A DNA stretch of 64,000 bases. Source: Variovorax sp. PCZ-1. Lineage in GTDB: Bacteria > Pseudomonadota > Gammaproteobacteria > Burkholderiales > Burkholderiaceae_C. The notes under the pieces were generated by a model. The model ran no database searches. It saw only the letters and a list, made by a program, of their open reading frames with translations, and was not told the origin of the DNA. The DNA lies in NCBI RefSeq assembly GCF_018413605.1, contig NZ_JAHCDN010000003.1:248001-312000 (forward strand), written 5' to 3'. Of the stretch, positions 16,079-25,592 are shown in pieces (the stretch's first letter is position 1; every line of letters begins with the position of its first letter). A program made the position numbers and the translations under genes.

Positions 16079-16498
16079 TCAAGGAGCGATGCGTTTGAAA
16101 CTCGCGTAATGGTCTTCGGTGTAGTAACACACCTCAGGTTTCACGGGTTGACTGCCGCCGCAGACGATCCGTTTGGCGCCGCGTGTGCGGGCGTAGGGCG
16201 TTTTGACCGTGTATTCGCGATAGAAGCCACGCTTTTCAGCAGGCAGCAATCGTTCACGGTTGCCAAACACGGTGCCATCTTTCTCATAAGGAAAGGGGCC
16301 ACCAGCCAAAATCAATGCATAGGTTTCGCGGCCTTGTTTGGGCAAATCGGCCAGAGCAATGCTTTGAGCCTTGCTGCTGACCTCAGGAGCTGGGCCTTTG
16401 GCCTGCGCCATAGGCGCGAGCGTGAGGCTGAATGCCATCAGCGTGAAACTCAGAAGTGAGCGAGCGCCAACCCAACTTTGTTTGATCCAGCGCGTCAT
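16079..16498 (-). CDS. Secreted guanyl-specific ribonuclease (barnase/RNase Sa family)
   Basis: 139 residues from ATG 16498. A signal peptide of about 33 residues (FTLMAFSLTLAPMAQA) is followed by the ribonuclease domain. Family landmarks include LPKQGRETYALI, FGNRERLLP, GFYREYTVKTP (general base Glu), RGAKRIVCGG (Arg) and CYYTEDHYASF (general acid His). It cleaves RNA after guanosine outside the cytoplasm. The downstream barstar-like gene, 85 bp away, supplies the cognate inhibitor. Longer reading to an upstream Met is possible but would spoil the signal peptide. Confidence 0.88.
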   Translation of the reverse strand: MTRWIKQSWVGARSLLSFTLMAFSLTLAPMAQAKGPAPEVSSKAQSIALADLPKQGRETYALILAGGPFPYEKDGTVFGNRERLLPAEKRGFYREYTVKTPYARTRGAKRIVCGGSQPVKPEVCYYTEDHYASFKRIAP

Positions 16499-16677
16499 CA
16501 CTTCTTGCCTCAGCTTCCTGATCCATGCACAAAATACGGGTTTTCCCGCAATTCCTAAGCTCTCTATTGTCGCGCAATGTAGAAAAAAGTGCAAGTCCCA
16601 AGGGATTCAAAACCCCTTTTGAGGCGCAACCTCTAGTGATTCATAGAGGGATTGTTAACAAATAAAGTGAGTGCATG

Positions 16678-19050
16678 CTATCGAATAGTCGCTTGTCTCG
16701 CGGCGTTGGCATCAGCGACGGTCAAAGCCGTCATATTCACAATACGGCGCACGGTCGCGCTGGCAGTGAGGATATGCACTGGTTTGGCGCAGCCCAAAAG
16801 CACGGGGCCAATGGCGATATTGCCGCCTGCCGCTGTTTTGAGCAGGTTGTAAGCGATGTTAGCGGCATCGATATTGGGCAGCACCAGCAAATTCGCCTCG
16901 CCTGTGAGCGTGCTGTTCGGCATGATGACTTTGCGCATATCGGCATCGAGTGCCACATCGCCATGCATCTCGCCATCGACTTCGAGCCAAGGTGCTTGCG
17001 TGCGCAGCAAATCCAACACGCGGCGCATCTTCACGGCGCTGGGCTGATTGCTTGATCCGAAGTTGCTGTGCGAAAGCAGTGCGGCCTTTGGCGTGATGCC
17101 AAAGCGCATCATTTCTTCTGCAGCCATCACCGTGATCTCAGCCAACTCTTCAGCGGTGGGGTCGTAGTTCACATGCGTATCGACCAAGAACACTTGGCGA
17201 TCAGGCAGCAGCAAGCCATTCATGCAGGCATACACCGGCACATCTTGCGGCGTGCTGTCGCAACCCCCGGGGCGCTTGCCGATCACTTGATCGATGTATT
17301 GCAGATGCAGATTGGTCGTGCCCCAAGTGCCGCAGATCAGGCCATCCACATCGCCTTTGTGCAGCAGCATCGAGCCAATCAAAGTGAGGCGGCGGCGCAT
17401 CTCGATTTTGGCGACTTGCACCGTCACGCCTTTGCGTTCCATCATGCGGTGATAGGTCTGCCAGAAATCGCGGTAGCGGTGATCTTGCTCCACGTTCACC
17501 ACGTCGTAATCCAGCTCTTCTTTCAGGCGCAGGCCGAATTTTTCGATGCGCTGCGCGATCACAGCCGGGCGGCCAATGAGCGTGGGGCGTGCAATGCCTT
17601 CGTCCACGACGATCTGGCAGGCGCGCAACACGCGCTCTTCTTCGCCCTCGGCGTAAGCGATGCGTTTGTTGGCTGCTTTTTTTGCCGCTTGGAAGATCGG
17701 CTTCATCGTCGTGCCGCTGGCATACACGAAGCTTTGCAGTTTTTGCTTGTAGGCCTCCATATCGGCAATCGGGCGCAGCGCCACGCCGCTGTCCTGTGCG
17801 GCCTTGGCCACAGCGGGAGCAATCTTCATCATCAGGCGTGGATCGAATGGCTTGGGAATCAAATACTCCGCGCCAAACGCCAGTTTCTCGCCCGCATAGG
17901 CCGCGGCCACCACTTCGCTTTGCTCCGCTTGCGCCAGCTCAGCAATCGCGTGCACCGCGGCAATCTCCATCTCCACCGTGATCGTCGATGCGCCAGCGTC
18001 GAGTGCGCCACGGAAGATGTAGGGGAAGCAGAGCACGTTGTTCACTTGGTTCGGATAATCCGTGCGGCCTGTGGCCATGATCACGTCATCACGCACCGCG
18101 TGCGCCTCTTCAGGCAAGATTTCAGGGTTCGGGTTGGCCAGCGCGAGGATGATGGGCTTGGCCGCCATGCTTTTCACCATCGCAGGCTTCAACACGCCAC
18201 CCGCAGACAAACCGAGGAACACGTCCGCGCCTTCCATCACTTCTGCGAGGGTGCGCTTGTCCGTCTTCTGCACGAATTGGATCTTGTCTTCATCCATCAG
18301 CTCAGTGCGGCCTTCATACACCACACCTGCCAAGTCGGTGACCCAAATGTTCTCGCGTGGAATGCCCAGCTTCACGAGCAGACCTAAGCAGGCAAGCGCC
18401 GCAGCGCCCGCTCCAGAAGTGACGAGCTTGATCTTCTTAGGATCTTTGCCCACGACTTTCAAGCCATTCAAAATCGCCGCACCCACCACGATGGCTGTGC
18501 CGTGCTGATCGTCATGGAAAACCGGGATCTTCATGCGCTCGCGCAGCTTGCGCTCCACGTAGAAGCAATCCGGCGCTTTGATGTCTTCCAGATTCACGCC
18601 GCCGAAGGTGGGTTCGAGCGCGGCGATGATGTCTACCAATTTATCGAGATCATGTTTTTCGTTGATCTCGATGTCAAACACATCAATGCCGGCAAACTTC
18701 TTGAACAGCACGCCTTTGCCTTCCATCACAGGCTTGGCAGCGAGTGGGCCGATATCGCCCAGGCCGAGCACGGCTGTGCCATTGGTGATCACGGCGACGA
18801 GGTTGCCGCGCGAGGTGTACTTGAACGCCGCATTCGGGTCTTTGACAATCTCTTCGCAAGGCGCGGCCACGCCGGGGCTGTAGGCAAGCGCGAGATCGCG
18901 TTGGTTGGAGAGAGCCTTGGTGGCAGCAATGGCCACTTTGCCAGGGGTGGGGAACTCGTGATACTCCAAGGCCGCTTTGCGCAGCTCTTCGCGCGCTAGC
19001 AGGCGCTTTTCATCGCTCATTTTGGCGGAGTTGTCATTCAAGGAAGGCAT
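16678..19050 (-). CDS. maeB: NADP-dependent malic enzyme with phosphotransacetylase-like domain
   Basis: 790 residues. The N-terminal malic enzyme domain ([56 protein letters not shown]) covers about residues 1-430. The phosphate acetyl/butyryl-transferase-like domain (about 430-790) shows [16 protein letters not shown] and [10 protein letters not shown]. This is the standard MaeB layout. It decarboxylates malate to pyruvate, yielding NADPH; the C-terminal domain is regulatory, binding acetyl-CoA in E. coli. An internal Met11 is an alternative start. It is monocistronic. Confidence 0.95.
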   Translation of the reverse strand: MPSLNDNSAKMSDEKRLLAREELRKAALEYHEFPTPGKVAIAATKALSNQRDLALAYSPGVAAPCEEIVKDPNAAFKYTSRGNLVAVITNGTAVLGLGDIGPLAAKPVMEGKGVLFKKFAGIDVFDIEINEKHDLDKLVDIIAALEPTFGGVNLEDIKAPDCFYVERKLRERMKIPVFHDDQHGTAIVVGAAILNGLKVVGKDPKKIKLVTSGAGAAALACLGLLVKLGIPRENIWVTDLAGVVYEGRTELMDEDKIQFVQKTDKRTLAEVMEGADVFLGLSAGGVLKPAMVKSMAAKPIILALANPNPEILPEEAHAVRDDVIMATGRTDYPNQVNNVLCFPYIFRGALDAGASTITVEMEIAAVHAIAELAQAEQSEVVAAAYAGEKLAFGAEYLIPKPFDPRLMMKIAPAVAKAAQDSGVALRPIADMEAYKQKLQSFVYASGTTMKPIFQAAKKAANKRIAYAEGEEERVLRACQIVVDEGIARPTLIGRPAVIAQRIEKFGLRLKEELDYDVVNVEQDHRYRDFWQTYHRMMERKGVTVQVAKIEMRRRLTLIGSMLLHKGDVDGLICGTWGTTNLHLQYIDQVIGKRPGGCDSTPQDVPVYACMNGLLLPDRQVFLVDTHVNYDPTAEELAEITVMAAEEMMRFGITPKAALLSHSNFGSSNQPSAVKMRRVLDLLRTQAPWLEVDGEMHGDVALDADMRKVIMPNSTLTGEANLLVLPNIDAANIAYNLLKTAAGGNIAIGPVLLGCAKPVHILTASATVRRIVNMTALTVADANAARQATIR

Positions 19051-19321
19051 GTGTTTGGGTCTCTCGTCTAATCCATCGGCACAACACGTCGTTGTAGCCG
19101 TCTTTTTCTATCGTGGAAACGGATTGTAGGCCGATGAACGGGATAACCCTAGTGCGGGGATATGCGTATGCGGCATGAACAGTTTTGACTTTGTGTATTG
19201 GAATGCCGATGCGCTTTGTTGGTGCGCCAAGCCCAAGGATCAGCGCTTTGGCGTAGTTTCTTGAGCAGCAGCGTATACCGCCCAGCCGCAGTCAGTCTAA
19301 GCAAAAATAAATGCTCAAATC
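19051..19321. other. Upstream region of maeB, no gene seen
   Basis: About 270 bp between the maeB start and an R element. No credible reading frame, RNA or palindrome was recognised; it should hold the maeB promoter, which could not be placed with confidence. Confidence 0.5.
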
Positions 19322-19387
19322 ACTATAAATTTAATAGCACTTCGCGCAGATTCCACGCCGGCGATCGGCCTAAAACGCTTATAAAAC
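19322..19387 (+). repeat. R element copy 6 (downstream of tatC)
   Basis: ACTATAAATTTAATAGC, ACTTC, GCGCAG, ATTCCAC, GCCGGC, GATCGGCCTAAAACGCTTAT. It ends 11 bp from the tatC stop codon. Confidence 0.92.
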
Positions 19388-19397
19388 AGCGCAAAAC

Positions 19398-20186
19398 TCA
19401 AGTAGGCTTGCTTTCAGCCTCAGCCTCTTCTGGCTTCTTGGAAAACTTGGTATAGAACTTGGAGGCAAACAGGCCCACTTCGTACAAGATGCACATCGGA
19501 ATGGCGAGTGCGAGTTGGCTGATCACATCGGGCGGCGTGACGACAGCGGCAATCACGAAAGCCACGACGATGAAGTAGCCACGGAAATCTTTGAGCTGCT
19601 GGATCGTGACGATATTGAAACGTGTGAGCAGCATCACGACGATGGGCACTTGGAAGGCCAAGGCAAAAGCGATGTACAGGCTCAGAATGGACTCCACATA
19701 CGATGCGATGTCTGGCGTGGCGGCCACGTTCGCGGGGGTGAAGTTCTGGATAAACGCGAACATCTTGTCGAGCACGAAAAACTGCACGAAGGCCAGGCCG
19801 GTGTAGGCCAGCAAGCTGCCAAACATGATCAGCGGCAGCGCAAATAATTTTTCATGCTTGTACAAACCAGGCGCAACAAACATCCACAGTTGATAGAGCA
19901 CCCACGGCAAAGCCAGCAGGAAAGCGCCCATCATCAAGACCTTGAGTGGCACAAAGAAGGGCGAGAACACGCCGGTAGCAATCAGCTTGGCGCCAGGCGG
20001 CATGTGCGCCATGATGGGCTTGGAGATCCAGTCAATCAGGCCAGAAGGGCCGGGGAAAATAGCCAAAAGGATGCCGGCAGCCACCAAGCCATAAATGCAA
20101 TACAGCAGCCTATCGCGCAACTCTTTCAAGTGCTCAACAAAGGGCTGCTCCGTGCCAGCCATCTCGTCTTTTTTTGCTTCAGTCAT
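19398..20186 (-). CDS. tatC: Sec-independent protein translocase TatC
   Basis: 262 residues with six predicted membrane segments. The signature PFVEHLKELRDRLL near the N-terminus, PLKVLMMGAFLLALPWVLYQLW and FGYF-like RGYFIVVAFVIAAVVTPPDVISQ are classical for TatC. It is the twin-arginine signal receptor of the inner membrane. The tail is Glu/Lys-rich. It is the last gene of tatABC, 15 bp after tatB. Confidence 0.97.
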   Translation of the reverse strand: MTEAKKDEMAGTEQPFVEHLKELRDRLLYCIYGLVAAGILLAIFPGPSGLIDWISKPIMAHMPPGAKLIATGVFSPFFVPLKVLMMGAFLLALPWVLYQLWMFVAPGLYKHEKLFALPLIMFGSLLAYTGLAFVQFFVLDKMFAFIQNFTPANVAATPDIASYVESILSLYIAFALAFQVPIVVMLLTRFNIVTIQQLKDFRGYFIVVAFVIAAVVTPPDVISQLALAIPMCILYEVGLFASKFYTKFSKKPEEAEAESKPT

Positions 20187-20201
20187 GCGTAAGCTTCAAG
20201 A

Positions 20202-20654
20202 TCACAAGGGTTTTTGTGGCCGATATCTCGCCACGCGCGCTGCGCCCGATTGCGCGCTGGTGCGTACGCCAGAGCGGCTCTTGAACCACTTGGGTGTGGC
20301 GCTGGTTTTCATGCGCCATTTTTTATGCGGGCGGGAATAGGTAGGATAGCTCTCGTAGCTGGTGTTTCCCGCCTCATTGGTGACCTGCTCCCAAGATTTC
20401 TCAAAATCACTGGCGGAAGTTTGAATCGAGCTTTCCACGTCGCGGGCAGCGCCCTCGACGGTTTCCTTCATCTTTTTCAGCTCATCCAAATCCATGGAGC
20501 GATTGACTTCGGCCTTCACATCGCTCACATAGCGCTGCGCACGACCAATCATCGTGCCGACCATGCGCGCCACGCGAGGAAGTTTTTCGGGCCCAATCAC
20601 AATCAGCGCGACAGCGCCGATCAGGGCGATTTTGGAGACGCCTAAATCGATCAC
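20202..20654 (-). CDS. tatB: Sec-independent protein translocase TatB
   Basis: 150 residues. The N-terminal membrane helix with [22 protein letters not shown] is diagnostic of TatB, followed by an amphipathic helix ([22 protein letters not shown]) and a long hydrophilic tail. The last 40 residues are strongly basic (KWRMKTS, RPQKPL), as in other Burkholderiales. It forms the substrate receptor complex with TatC. Confidence 0.95.
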   Translation of the reverse strand: MIDLGVSKIALIGAVALIVIGPEKLPRVARMVGTMIGRAQRYVSDVKAEVNRSMDLDELKKMKETVEGAARDVESSIQTSASDFEKSWEQVTNEAGNTSYESYPTYSRPHKKWRMKTSATPKWFKSRSGVRTSAQSGAARVARYRPQKPL

Positions 20655-20669
20655 AGCAAAGCAGGGGAA

Positions 20670-20912
20670 TTAGCTTTTTTGCTTGGCTTCGACATCAATG
20701 GTCGTTTTGGCAGCAGAGCCATCAGCCACTTGGCCGGCAGGTGCGCCAGCAGCAGCATCTTTGTCTGCATCGCCGCCGGTTTTCATGCCGTCTTTGAAGC
20801 CTTTGACCGCACCGCCCAGATCAGAGCCCATGTTTTTGAGCTTTTTGGTGCCGAACACCATGACGACGATGAGCAAAACGATCAGCCAGTGCCAAATTGA
20901 AAATGAACCCAT
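20670..20912 (-). CDS. tatA: Sec-independent protein translocase TatA
   Basis: 80 residues. [39 protein letters not shown] gives the membrane helix, the FGTKKL hinge and the amphipathic helix of TatA. The C-terminus is Ala/Asp-rich and disordered. It multimerises to form the translocation pore. It lies directly upstream of tatB. Confidence 0.96.
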   Translation of the reverse strand: MGSFSIWHWLIVLLIVVMVFGTKKLKNMGSDLGGAVKGFKDGMKTGGDADKDAAAGAPAGQVADGSAAKTTIDVEAKQKS

Positions 20913-21010
20913 GAAAATCTCCTAAGAACAGCGAGAGCGCTGTCAGATAAGTGTTGATTCTAAAGCCCCAAGCGCGTTCCCCGTTTATGGGTAACGTATA
21001 TCTTGGGGGG

Positions 21011-21370
21011 TTATCCCTTTTTCCAAGGCCTGGCGCCGCCGATCACATGGATGTGTAAGTGTTGCACTTCCTGCCCGCCTTCGTCGCCGGTATTGGTTAC
21101 AACGCGGAAACCGCCTGCGGGATAGGGGTTGCAGCCCTCTTGCGCGGCTAATTTTGGAATGAGCGTCATGATGCGCCCCATCAGAGCGGCATGGCGCTCT
21201 TGCAGATGCGCCATCGAGGTGATGTGTTCCTTAGGAATCACCAAGAAATGCACGGGCGCCCAAGGGTTGATGTCGTGAAAAGCCAGAATTTCTTCGTCTT
21301 CATAGACCTTTTTGCTCGGAATCTGGCCCGCAACGATTTTGCAGAAGATGCAGTTCGGATCGGTATGCAT
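21011..21370 (-). CDS. hinT: HIT family nucleotide hydrolase (HinT-like)
   Basis: 119 residues from ATG 21370; a longer frame upstream overlaps the DUF4870 gene and is discarded. CIFCKIVAGQIPSKKVYED at the N-terminus and the catalytic histidine triad VQHLHIHVIGG near the end are typical. HinT proteins hydrolyse nucleoside phosphoramidates. Its position between DUF4870 and tatA is conserved in Burkholderiales. Confidence 0.94.
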   Translation of the reverse strand: MHTDPNCIFCKIVAGQIPSKKVYEDEEILAFHDINPWAPVHFLVIPKEHITSMAHLQERHAALMGRIMTLIPKLAAQEGCNPYPAGGFRVVTNTGDEGGQEVQHLHIHVIGGARPWKKG

Positions 21371-21384
21371 GATGGAGATCAGCT

Positions 21385-21741
21385 TCAGCGCGCAGGGCGG
21401 TTGCCCGTAAAGCGCAGCCAACCTTTGATGCAGCGATACAAATACCAAAGGCCCACAATGCCATGCGCGATCACGCCGGGCAGCACAAACAGCAGATAGA
21501 GCGGGGATGTGACGATCAGCCAGAGAATCGTCCACCAAAAAGTGGAAATCATGTAGCTGTGGTGATCTTCGTAGAGCGGATCGGTTTCGTCGCCGCGCTT
21601 GATGTAGTTGATGATCAGTGCGATCACAGCGAGAGTGCCTAGCGAGGCCCAAGCAACGGTGTGCATGCCATACAAGATGTGCATGACGGTGCGATCACCA
21701 GAGTCTTTAGGCGCAAAAGCGGCGAAATCAGTTTCTGACAT
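21385..21741 (-). CDS. DUF4870-like small membrane protein
   Basis: 118 residues with three likely membrane helices (AWASLGTLAVIALIINYI, FWWTILWLIVTSPLYLLFVL, IAHGIVGLWYLYRCI). It begins with a soluble lead of about 25 residues and contains a YxxDHHSYMI segment between helices 1 and 2. Proteins like this regularly sit between hisE and hinT in Burkholderiales histidine/Tat clusters. No function is known. Confidence 0.85.
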   Translation of the reverse strand: MSETDFAAFAPKDSGDRTVMHILYGMHTVAWASLGTLAVIALIINYIKRGDETDPLYEDHHSYMISTFWWTILWLIVTSPLYLLFVLPGVIAHGIVGLWYLYRCIKGWLRFTGNRPAR

Positions 21742-21783
21742 GAATCAATTTCCTGCGGGGGCAATAAGTTTAGTTCAATTTGT

Positions 21784-22149
21784 TTATTTTTGGCGATCTT
21801 CAGTATCGCGCCCGAGAGCTTTGCGAGCAGCCTTTTCGTCCAAGCCACTCAGCCCCACGCGACGCTCTAATTCAGCGAGCACATCGCGCGGCGTCAGCCC
21901 GTAATGTGAAAGCGCAACCAAACTATGAAACCATAAATCAGCTGTCTCGCTGACAATCTTTTGTTTGTCTCCGCCGTGACTGGCATCTTTGCAAGCGAGT
22001 ACCACTTCCGTGGCTTCTTCGCCAATTTTCTTCAGGAATGCATCGGGTGCTTTGGAGAAGAGACGCGCCACGTAGCTGGTCTCAGGATCGCCGCCTTTGC
22101 GGCTTTCCAGCACTTGGGCTAATTTGTCGAGGGAGTCGTTGGAAGTCAT
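21784..22149 (-). CDS. hisE: Phosphoribosyl-ATP diphosphatase
   Basis: 121 residues. [29 protein letters not shown] and [18 protein letters not shown] carry the MazG-like acidic metal-binding residues of HisE. It removes pyrophosphate from PR-ATP in the second step of histidine synthesis. Its start overlaps the hisI stop (ATGA), giving coupled translation. Confidence 0.96.
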   Translation of the reverse strand: MTSNDSLDKLAQVLESRKGGDPETSYVARLFSKAPDAFLKKIGEEATEVVLACKDASHGGDKQKIVSETADLWFHSLVALSHYGLTPRDVLAELERRVGLSGLDEKAARKALGRDTEDRQK

Positions 22150-22547
22150 TTGTAAATACTCTCCGGGTCTTTGAGCACCGGCTCAACGCTGGCCCATTGT
22201 TGTTGTCCGCCAGATTCTTGCAATTGATTGAAAAAACAGCTGTGGCGGCCCGTGTGGCAGGCAATGCCGGGCTCGTGGCCGAGTTGCGTGACGGTGAGCA
22301 AAATCACGTCGGCATCGCAATCGAGCCGAATGTCGTGCACGGTTTGCACATGGCCGGACTCTTCGCCTTTGAACCAAAGTTTGTTGCGTGAGCGGCTGAA
22401 ATACACGGCGCGTTTGAGCTCAGCGGTTTTTTGCAGGGCTTCGCGGTTCATGTAGGCAAACATGAGCACATCGCCCGTGCCCTGCTCCTGTGCGATGACG
22501 GGCACGAGGCCTTGTGCGTCCCACTTGATGTTGTCTAACCAATTCAT
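22146..22547 (-). CDS. hisI: Phosphoribosyl-AMP cyclohydrolase
   Basis: 133 residues. [43 protein letters not shown] and the zinc cysteines in [13 protein letters not shown] define HisI. It opens the purine ring of PR-AMP. A 199-bp gap holding R element copy 7 separates it from hisF. Confidence 0.96.
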   Translation of the reverse strand: MNWLDNIKWDAQGLVPVIAQEQGTGDVLMFAYMNREALQKTAELKRAVYFSRSRNKLWFKGEESGHVQTVHDIRLDCDADVILLTVTQLGHEPGIACHTGRHSCFFNQLQESGGQQQWASVEPVLKDPESIYK

Positions 22548-22681
22548 GCTTGGATTGTCTGCGATAAATGCTGTGTTGGTTGGGGCGCTTGCGGGCTGTG
22601 CTCGGCGCTTTGCCGTGGCCTCATGAGTGGCGGTAATTACCGCCCAACCGTGCTCATGCTCTCCACAAGGAAATCTAAAAA

Positions 22682-22747
22682 TGCTATTGGAGTGATAGCA
22701 CTTCGCGCAGATCCTATGCCGGCAAGCGGCCTAAAAGGCTTAAAAAT
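22682..22747 (+). repeat. R element copy 7 (between hisF and hisI)
   Basis: GCTATTGGAGTGATAGC, ACTTC, GCGCAG, ATCCTAT, GCCGGC, AAGCGGCCTAAAAGGCTTAA. The tail runs up to the hisF stop codon. Confidence 0.93.
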
Positions 22748-23547
22748 CACTGCCGCACAGGTATCCCGCGCTCAGCCATGAATGCTTTGGCTTGTTGCAC
22801 CGTGAATTCGCCGTAGTGAAAAATACTCGCGGCCAGCACAGCATCTGCGCCGCCCGTTTGAATGCCATCGGCCAGATGCGCCAGCGTGCCCACGCCGCCT
22901 GATGCGATCACGGGCACGGACACCGCATCGCTCACAGAGCGCGTGAGTGCCAAATCAAAGCCGGATTTCGTGCCGTCTTTGTCCATGCTGGTGAGCAAAA
23001 TCTCGCCTGCGCCGAGCTCTGCCATCTTCGTGGCCCACTGCACCGCATCCAGCCCCGTGTTTTTGCGGCCACCGTGGCTGTAGACATCCCAGCCTGCGCC
23101 CACGGCTTTTCCATTGGCGTCCAACCGCGCTTCGTCTTCCGCGCTGCGTTTCTTCGCATCAATCGCCACCACGATGCACTGCGAGCCATATTTTTGCGAA
23201 GCGTCGTAAATCACTTGCGGGTTGGCAATCGCTGCGGAGTTGAACGAGGTTTTGTCCGCCCCGGCGTTGAGCAAACGGCGCACATCGTCCACCGTGCGCA
23301 CGCCGCCGCCCACCGTGAGCGGGATGAACACTTGCGAGGCTACCGCCTCGATGATCGGCAAGATCAAATCGCGGCCATCGCTGGTGGCGGTGATGTCGAG
23401 GAAAGTGAGCTCGTCGGCGCCTTGCTCGTTATAGCGCGCAGCAATTTCCACGGGGTCGCCCGCATCGCGCAGCTCGACGAAATTGACGCCTTTGACGACG
23501 CGACCACCGGTCACATCAAGGCAGGGGATGATACGTTTGGCGAGCAT
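22747..23547 (-). CDS. hisF: Imidazole glycerol phosphate synthase cyclase subunit
   Basis: 266 residues. [20 protein letters not shown] carries the first catalytic Asp, and [41 protein letters not shown] and [10 protein letters not shown] follow the barrel. It uses ammonia from HisH to form IGP and AICAR. hisH and hisA, normally adjacent, are not here; parA lies upstream instead. No ribosome-binding site is visible: the end of R element copy 8 lies only 3 bp before the ATG. Confidence 0.95.
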   Translation of the reverse strand: MLAKRIIPCLDVTGGRVVKGVNFVELRDAGDPVEIAARYNEQGADELTFLDITATSDGRDLILPIIEAVASQVFIPLTVGGGVRTVDDVRRLLNAGADKTSFNSAAIANPQVIYDASQKYGSQCIVVAIDAKKRSAEDEARLDANGKAVGAGWDVYSHGGRKNTGLDAVQWATKMAELGAGEILLTSMDKDGTKSGFDLALTRSVSDAVSVPVIASGGVGTLAHLADGIQTGGADAVLAASIFHYGEFTVQQAKAFMAERGIPVRQ

Positions 23548-23548
23548 T

Positions 23549-23616
23549 TTGCTATCAATATAAGAGCTGTTTGCGCAGATTCTATGCGGTCAACAAGCCG
23601 ATTTTGCTTAAAAATT
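23549..23616 (+). repeat. R element copy 8 (between parA and hisF)
   Basis: GCTATCAATATAAGAGC, TGTTT, GCGCAG, ATTCTAT, GCGGTC (degenerate last block), then a TTTTGCTTAAAAATTA tail. It occupies the entire 67-bp spacer between the parA stop and the hisF start. Confidence 0.9.
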
Positions 23617-24382
23617 ACATCTTCTTGATGCGTTCGACCATCTCGCTGGCAAACTCGACAAAAGCTTGGCTGCCTTTGGCGGATGGATCAAACACCACAC
23701 CTGGAAGGCCATAACTCGGCGCTTCGGCCAAGCGCACATTGCGCGGGATCACGGCGTTGAAGACCTTATCCGCAAAGTGCGCTTTGAGCTGATCGCTCAC
23801 CTGCTGCTGCAGCGTGATACGCGGATCAAACATCACGCGCAGCAGGCCAATGATTTGCAAATCTTTGTTGAGATTGGCGTGAACCTGCTTGATGGTGTTG
23901 ACCAAATCGGTGAGGCCTTCGAGGGCGAAATACTCGCATTGCATGGGCACGATCACGCCATGGGCGCTGCACAAGCCGTTCAAGGTCAGCATGCTTAAAC
24001 TCGGTGGGCAATCGATCAAAACGAAATCGTAGTCGCCACTCACTTCTTGCAAAGCTGTTCTCAGACGCTGGTCTCGGTGTTCGAGCGCGACCAACTCCAC
24101 CTCGGCGCCGGCCAAATCGCGGTTCGCGCCAAGCACGCTGTAGCCCACTTTTTCGCTCTTCACAGCAGCTTCTTTGATACTTGCCGATTCAAGCAGCACG
24201 TCATACACCGAGAGCTCCAGCTTGCGTTTATCCACGCCCGAGCCCATGGTGGCATTGCCCTGGGGATCAAGGTCAACCATCAGCACGCGCTGGCCGATTT
24301 TTGCAAGACCAGCGGCGAGATTCACGGTGGTCGTGGTTTTGCCGACGCCGCCTTTTTGGTTCGCTACACAAAAAATCTTCAT
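23615..24382 (-). CDS. parA: ParA/Soj-family chromosome partitioning ATPase
   Basis: 255 residues. The deviant Walker A KGGVGKTT is at residues 10-17, with LMVDLDPQGNATMG and LIDCPPSLSMLT further on. This is chromosomal ParA. parB, normally next, is absent; the downstream neighbour is hisF, separated by an R element. The ATG follows the lysE-type stop immediately (TAAATG), so the two are probably cotranscribed. Confidence 0.94.
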   Translation of the reverse strand: MKIFCVANQKGGVGKTTTTVNLAAGLAKIGQRVLMVDLDPQGNATMGSGVDKRKLELSVYDVLLESASIKEAAVKSEKVGYSVLGANRDLAGAEVELVALEHRDQRLRTALQEVSGDYDFVLIDCPPSLSMLTLNGLCSAHGVIVPMQCEYFALEGLTDLVNTIKQVHANLNKDLQIIGLLRVMFDPRITLQQQVSDQLKAHFADKVFNAVIPRNVRLAEAPSYGLPGVVFDPSAKGSQAFVEFASEMVERIKKM

Positions 24383-25009
24383 TTATTTATCCAAGGCAAG
24401 CTTTGCGCCGAAGCCCACCAGCATCGTGCCTGCAATTTTATTGAGCCAGCTCGTCACGCGAGGATTGCTGCGCATGCGCTCAGCCGCGAAATGCGTGATC
24501 AGCGTGAGCGTGAAGCAATACAAAAACGTCAACACGGCAATCGTCACCGCCATCACCGCGAAAGTCACCATGCCTTGGTGCTTCGCTGGATTCACAAACA
24601 CCGGAAAGAAGGCCATGTAAAACACGATCGCCTTGGGGTTGAGCAAGGTGATCAACACGCTCTGCTTGAAATACTGGCGGGCTTCCATCTTCAAAATCGG
24701 CGCATCGCCCGGCTTAGCCAGAATCATTTTCACGCCGAGATAGGCCAAATACGCCGCACCAGCGTATTGCACGACAGCAAACACGCTCGGATGCGCCGCC
24801 AAAAGCGCTGCCACGCCCGCCACAGCCAGCCACATCAGCACCTGATCGCCAGCGATCACGCCGAAAGTCGCCGCCAAGCCGCCCATGATGCGGCCTTTGC
24901 TGGTGGAGGTGATGATGGCCAAGTTGCCGGGGCCGGGAATCGCCAAAAACACGATCACAGCGACCACAAAAGCCCAGTAATCGCGGATTCCTTCAGTTAA
25001 TGCCAGCAT
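24383..25009 (-). CDS. LysE/RhtB-family amino-acid exporter
   Basis: 208 residues with five or six membrane helices. FLAIPGPGNLAIITSTSKGR is the LysE signature (PGP near the N-terminus), and KQSVLITLLNPKAIVFYMAFFPVFV is the family's second motif. Substrate unknown; homologues export amino acids or homoserine lactones. It is first in the lysE-parA-hisF run. Confidence 0.9.
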   Translation of the reverse strand: MLALTEGIRDYWAFVVAVIVFLAIPGPGNLAIITSTSKGRIMGGLAATFGVIAGDQVLMWLAVAGVAALLAAHPSVFAVVQYAGAAYLAYLGVKMILAKPGDAPILKMEARQYFKQSVLITLLNPKAIVFYMAFFPVFVNPAKHQGMVTFAVMAVTIAVLTFLYCFTLTLITHFAAERMRSNPRVTSWLNKIAGTMLVGFGAKLALDK

Positions 25010-25106
25010 GGCTGCCCCTTGTTGTGCTTAAGAACGCCCCAAGTTTAACCGGGTGTCTCATTCCCGAAAAAGGGATATGTGCCTAGCGCCTACAATGGTG
25101 GGTTAC

Positions 25107-25136
25107 GCCCTGAGCATTGAAAACAGGGCTATTTTT
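25107..25136 (+). promoter_or_regulatory. Leader hairpin before yajC
   Basis: GCCCTG, 11-base loop, CAGGGC, then TATTTTTAG. It lies 27 bp before the yajC start. It could be a weak terminator or attenuator in the yajC leader; a TACAAT hexamer 10 bp upstream might be a -10 box, with no good -35. Confidence 0.4.
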
Positions 25137-25156
25137 AGAATTTTTTGGAGTTTGAT

Positions 25157-25480
25157 GTGTTGATTTCTTCTGCTTTTGCCCAAACCGCTCCTGCCGCTGC
25201 CGGCGGTGGCGATTCCGCTTTGCTCAGCATGCTGCCCTTGGTGCTGATGTTCGTGGTCTTGTATTTTCTGATGATTCGTCCTCAAATGAAGCGCCAGAAA
25301 GAACAGCGCGCGATGATTGATGCGCTGCAAAAAGGCGATGAGGTCGTCACCATCGGCGGCGTGCTCGGCAAGATCGAGAAAATCGGCGATGGCTACATGA
25401 CTCTCGTGGTTGAGCAGGGTCAGATGCAAGTTGAGCGCGCTGCCGTGGCTCGCGTGTTGCCCAAAGGCACGATCAAATAA
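25157..25480 (+). CDS. yajC: Preprotein translocase subunit YajC
   Basis: 107 residues from GTG 25157, chosen because GGAG lies 6 bp upstream; the TTG at 25145 would place the start before that site. LISSAFAQTAPAAAGGG leads into the membrane helix LLSMLPLVLMFVVLYFLMIRPQ, then KRQKEQRAMIDALQKGDEVVTIGGV, a textbook YajC. It associates with SecDF. tgt and queA, the usual upstream neighbours, are missing; lysE is divergent. Confidence 0.93.
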   Translation: MLISSAFAQTAPAAAGGGDSALLSMLPLVLMFVVLYFLMIRPQMKRQKEQRAMIDALQKGDEVVTIGGVLGKIEKIGDGYMTLVVEQGQMQVERAAVARVLPKGTIK

Positions 25481-25520
25481 GGCACGATCCCGTCCGTTGT
25501 TTTGAGTGGCTTCTTGCTGT

Positions 25521-25580
25521 TTTTTTGAGCGAAAAGCCTTGATCGCCGGCACAGAATCTGCGCTGAGTGCTATTGTTTTG
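25521..25580 (-). repeat. R element copy 9 (between yajC and secD)
   Basis: AAGCCTTGATCGCCGGC, ACAGAAT, CTGCGC, TGAGT, GCTATTGTTTTGTGAGT. It is inverted relative to secD and ends 13 bp before the secD ATG. Confidence 0.9.
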
Positions 25581-25592
25581 TGAGTTCTTGCT

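Noticed and set aside
16630-16648. CCTCTA...TAGAGG hairpin after maeB
   Set aside because: Short stem without a following T-run on the minus strand; not convincing as a terminator.
17068-18387. 439-residue plus-strand frame opposite maeB
   Set aside because: It mirrors maeB codons and its product is His/Arg-rich with no domain, typical of an antisense shadow.
18680-18700. GCCGGC motif in maeB and similar ones in tatC, tatA and secF
   Set aside because: Isolated GCCGGC hexamers without the dyad or GCGCAG; ordinary codons for conserved residues.
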